Source of the DNA: Methanobacteriota archaeon
GTDB lineage: Archaea > Thermoplasmatota > Poseidoniia > Poseidoniales > Thalassarchaeaceae
NCBI GenBank assembly: GCA_002725475.1
Contig: PBPH01000085.1
Location: 1 to 15,722 of the forward strand
DNA length: 15,722 nucleotides
Direction of reading: 5' to 3'
Shown: one piece after another, positions 13,801-15,722 of the stretch
Layout: each line of letters opens with the position of its first letter
Numbering within the stretch: the stretch's first letter is position 1
Program-made: the position numbers and the translations under genes
The notes under the pieces: generated by a model
What the model was told of the DNA's origin: nothing
Database searches by the model: none
Seen by the model: the letters and a program-made list of their open reading frames with translations, nothing else

Positions 13801-15722
13801 TGGTGTTAACTTGATATCACCAATGAAAGTAAAGACGTTGAATGGGTTAACATTCTCCAGAGCAGAAGCATATGGTTGGTCAACCAATACTATATCATTA
13901 TATGGTAATGTGATTAAATCACCTGTCTGTTTAATGTTCTGAGAACTAGCACTAACAATCAAAGGAAGGTTAGTGGTATAGTGTGAAGGACGGCAATGAC
14001 CTTCGTCAAAGTCAATGGATACCCTATAATCTTGATGGAAGGTATCACTGGTTGCTAGAGAAGCAAAGTTATCTACAATGAAACCATTCTTAAATCTGTC
14101 CATACCGTTGGTATCACGGACAGCATATGTGGCAGTCTCAGCCTCAAGTAGAGATAGTTGTGTATAATACTCAAGAGTCTTAATACGATGCTCAAGTTGC
14201 TGTATATCTCTAAAGGTATATCTCTTAAAGTTTGTCTGTGTGATAGTGATATCTTGATCAATATCAAAGACATATGGTCGTATAGTGATGGTCGCAAGTA
14301 ACATTGCGTCATCAGGATCAGCTGGTTCAACTGGTGTCTCAGCTGGTTCACCCTTAACAATAATAACCTTATTATCCTTATTAATTCCTAACTTGTCTAT
14401 TCTGCCTAGGTAGTACTCATAGGAGAGAATAGTAGTATCTGCCTGTCCAGGTATACCTACAAGGTTACCAGTGAACGCTCTGTTAGTGAATCCAAAGTAA
14501 TTATCAGATGTAAGAAGGAATGGTGACTGTCTAGTACCTGAACCTGACTTAGCATCAGGAACCATTGGACGGAAGTCTAAACCATTTCTAAGACTTGTTT
14601 CTCCGAAGGTTGGTATATCCTTATAATCTTCTGAGGAGTAGGAATCTACACTATAGAATCCATCTCCACTTGTTGTAGCAAATCTATCAAAGATTACTAA
14701 AATTCTACGTGTTGGAGCAGCATAACCAGGCTTTCTTACCAGTCTGGAATAATCGTAATACTGTTCTCTTTGACCATTGTCTAGTTCAAATGATGATGTG
14801 ATATTAGCACTACCAGCTTTAATAGTACCAACATTAATCTTACCACTAGCAGATGGTGTACTGATTGCTTCCTCACCAGAGAAAGCACTGTCATTCAACA
14901 TGACATAGTAGACTGTTGTGCTATCAAATGATACGATCTGTGCTTTAGCACCAGATGAAGCACCTGTTAATATTTCACCTATCTGGAATGTACCAATGAG
15001 GTTGGTAAATCCAAGGTTAGGTATGATTGGATCTAAACTATTAGATGACTCGTATACTGCCTTAAGTGAGAATACATCAGAAGTACCTAATGAGATATAC
15101 TTATCTTCTAATCTATGACCATAACCAGCAGTATTTTGTGTTAAACCATTAGCAGTACTACCTGAAGTATGGTCAACTCTGAGCACCTTCATACGCTCAG
15201 TGGTCTTTGCTTTAGCAGTTCTGTTGCTTGAGTAAACCGTTGCCAAGACAACAGCATTAGTTGTACCACCATTTAATCCAGTGATAGAAGCACTAGCATC
15301 ACCTGGGTTAGAAGTGGTTGATATACCATTACCAACAGTATATGATGTACCAGCATTAGTACCAGCTGTTGCTATAACTTGGAAGTCATCTCCATCAGTA
15401 GGATCTCTGAATGTGAGGTTAGAACCAGCAGATAGAGAAAATGCTCCACCTGTCACACTAACAGAATAAGACTTACGGAAGTATCCTAAAGGAGCAACAG
15501 CACTACCAGAGCTATTGGTAGATGTTGACTTAACAGCATCCTTAGGAATAGGTGATATAAGTGCTCTCTTCTGAGCTTCCTTAATCTGCCCTCTCATGAG
15601 GGTTATGTTACCATTGATTGCTCCGTTGGCAAGATTATTAGTACCAACTCTAGCAATTTCAATTGAACTAGCACTGGTTACTTGTGTAACTCTAACCTGA
15701 TGTGACAAGTTATTGTTACTGA
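10834..15722 (-). CDS. Giant DUF4815-type virion structural protein, 5' end outside window (at least 1628 residues)
   Basis: The frame stays open to the right edge. The codon at 15706-15708 that could initiate is TTG, and in-frame sense codons (SNNN) precede it, so the true start probably lies outside. DUF4815 hallmarks appear (numbered from that TTG): NGLDFRP, YEYYLGRIDKL (about 429), RYTFRDIQQLEHRIKTLEYYTQLSLLE (about 495, cited as landmark residues), and MDRFKNGF from M536. Further conserved stretches are MRSRNIEF (from M748), RFYAFFDGVDV, FLTKIDLFFQQKD, QPYIGVLFKSQNASTWTP and a C-terminal IPRVKDLRIIALA. Three copies of an F-x-x-GE-x-x-x-G-x-x-SGA element occur near 241, 801 and 871. No signal peptide or membrane segment is seen. 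Such proteins are annotated as virion structural proteins in T4-like cyanophages. A baseplate-wedge scaffold role, taking the place of T4 gp7/gp10, is my inference. Confidence 0.88.
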   Translation of the reverse strand, partial: SNNNLSHQVRVTQVTSASSIEIARVGTNNLANGAINGNITLMRGQIKEAQKRALISPIPKDAVKSTSTNSSGSAVAPLGYFRKSYSVSVTGGAFSLSAGSNLTFRDPTDGDDFQVIATAGTNAGTSYTVGNGISTTSNPGDASASITGLNGGTTNAVVLATVYSSNRTAKAKTTERMKVLRVDHTSGSTANGLTQNTAGYGHRLEDKYISLGTSDVFSLKAVYESSNSLDPIIPNLGFTNLIGTFQIGEILTGASSGAKAQIVSFDSTTVYYVMLNDSAFSGEEAISTPSASGKINVGTIKAGSANITSSFELDNGQREQYYDYSRLVRKPGYAAPTRRILVIFDRFATTSGDGFYSVDSYSSEDYKDIPTFGETSLRNGLDFRPMVPDAKSGSGTRQSPFLLTSDNYFGFTNRAFTGNLVGIPGQADTTILSYEYYLGRIDKLGINKDNKVIIVKGEPAETPVEPADPDDAMLLATITIRPYVFDIDQDITITQTNFKRYTFRDIQQLEHRIKTLEYYTQLSLLEAETATYAVRDTNGMDRFKNGFIVDNFASLATSDTFHQDYRVSIDFDEGHCRPSHYTTNLPLIVSASSQNIKQTGDLITLPYNDIVLVDQPYASALENVNPFNVFTFIGDIKLTPESDDWVDTKTLSAIQGPTVEGNYMTTLRSFNADQNGLTPIQWGSWQTTWSGTIWQTRQVTTGKGKNRRTRTERFSRVRTDQSRTGVRHKITPIIEQQSLGNRIVSVEHIQNMRSRNIEFKGEKLKPKTRFYAFFDGVDVKAYITPKLLEVTKNPNDDSDTNSTPFQVGETVKGLVSGCTLRILEPNDNYTNNPYSGTSIASVSDYTANLNWINIDTSALAAQALGAYSGNPLPGEVLVGQSSGARAKVKERRLISDTSGFLKGTFFIPDPSKSTNPKFKTGTRIFRLSDTVNDSQVQGESESSAQTEYSATGILQTQQETIISVRNAKVDEQKFTQNRTLWSDPLAQTFLIQDEGLEGGVFLTKIDLFFQQKDSEIPVAIDIRTVENGTPTQKILPFSKVIKKATDVVTSTDASTPTTFTFESPVFIGHQQEHAIVVTSDSNQFKVFISLLGEDAIDAAHAGEKISEQPYIGVLFKSQNASTWTPSQFEDLMFKIYRADFTLPTTLAQSRLILNNATLEENNGGFINALPNAFATTDDQAYVDVFHSNHGMQSSANYVVVDGVTSEIGDTSLKTALAASGVSQITVNDASNFHLCIGGNATQAASLNSGNTGPGNAAPAVSNTNPGFIKIGDEIIAYEHINTGSPDWVIDILGHNAASVSGRNWDPVTNSGAATGSAHSIDAAVACYNLAGIPLTKINGTHHTSTFGGLTSLNSPHKYRLNITGIKAHKTVSAGGDNVTISQNIPWDVLTPQVQTQLQPGTSISARALGTSGTSCGPFPTGVNAETSFQKDTTYRDVTLNDINYFLSTKIIASKQNEISNMSGGKSLDLELNMFSDATHLSPVVDTQRMSVTTTANLVNNWTPTQGVGDENAAIYITRLARLDNSATGVKVALSANNFEFSKIVVMYKLVPVGYAGDTDDINFEYFNTDGRPDTGLMVPQNDPFVFSDYEYTLDDAPAYDGFQLKIVLQNYNQPYIPRVKDLRIIALA

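Overview
The window is a block of late structural genes from a tailed bacteriophage. The best fit is a T4-like (straboviral/kyanoviral-type) marine myovirus of cyanobacteria such as Synechococcus or Prochlorococcus. The grounds are a remembered protein repertoire (no search was run): a large DUF4815-type virion protein, Mtd_N-like fibre N-termini, 'GDL-x-(I/V)-DGTTTTVNS' fibre motifs, the GNKGAVADGNGCKLILS-type segment, and T4-type late promoter boxes (TATAAATA). The DNA is moderately AT-rich. A related marine myovirus with another host, such as a pelagiphage, cannot be excluded.

Every convincing gene lies on the minus strand, so transcription runs from high to low coordinates. In that order: (1) a giant DUF4815-type structural protein whose 5' end leaves the window at 15722; (2) a 98-aa protein with a C-terminal coiled coil, joined to it by a TAATG stop/start overlap; (3) after a 34-nt gap carrying two late-promoter-like boxes, a 112-aa Ig-like (BppU_N-like) protein; (4) a 73-aa Gly-rich protein, joined by TAATG; (5) a 559-aa tail-fibre-like protein, joined by TGATG; (6) a 74-aa coiled-coil protein; (7) a 2378-aa mosaic fibre or adhesin, whose start overlaps gene 6 by 71 nt; (8) a 179-aa putative structural protein behind a perfect TATAAATA box; (9) the N-terminal 125 residues of another structural-looking protein, cut at position 1. 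No intergenic space exceeds about 35 nt, and I see no RNA genes, mobile elements or CRISPR arrays.

The genes probably build the distal tail: the DUF4815 protein as a baseplate-associated scaffold, small adaptors, and two long fibres carrying host-binding modules. The 2378-aa protein is the most interesting. It has an Mtd_N-like N-terminus, a beta-helix, an inserted LamG lectin domain, about 14 G-x-Y repeats, and a cupredoxin-like domain with His1354, Cys1402, His1405 and Met1408. The last three have the C-x2-H-x2-M spacing of amicyanin-type copper sites. Roles in assembly and host binding are inferred from family resemblance, not shown by the sequence.
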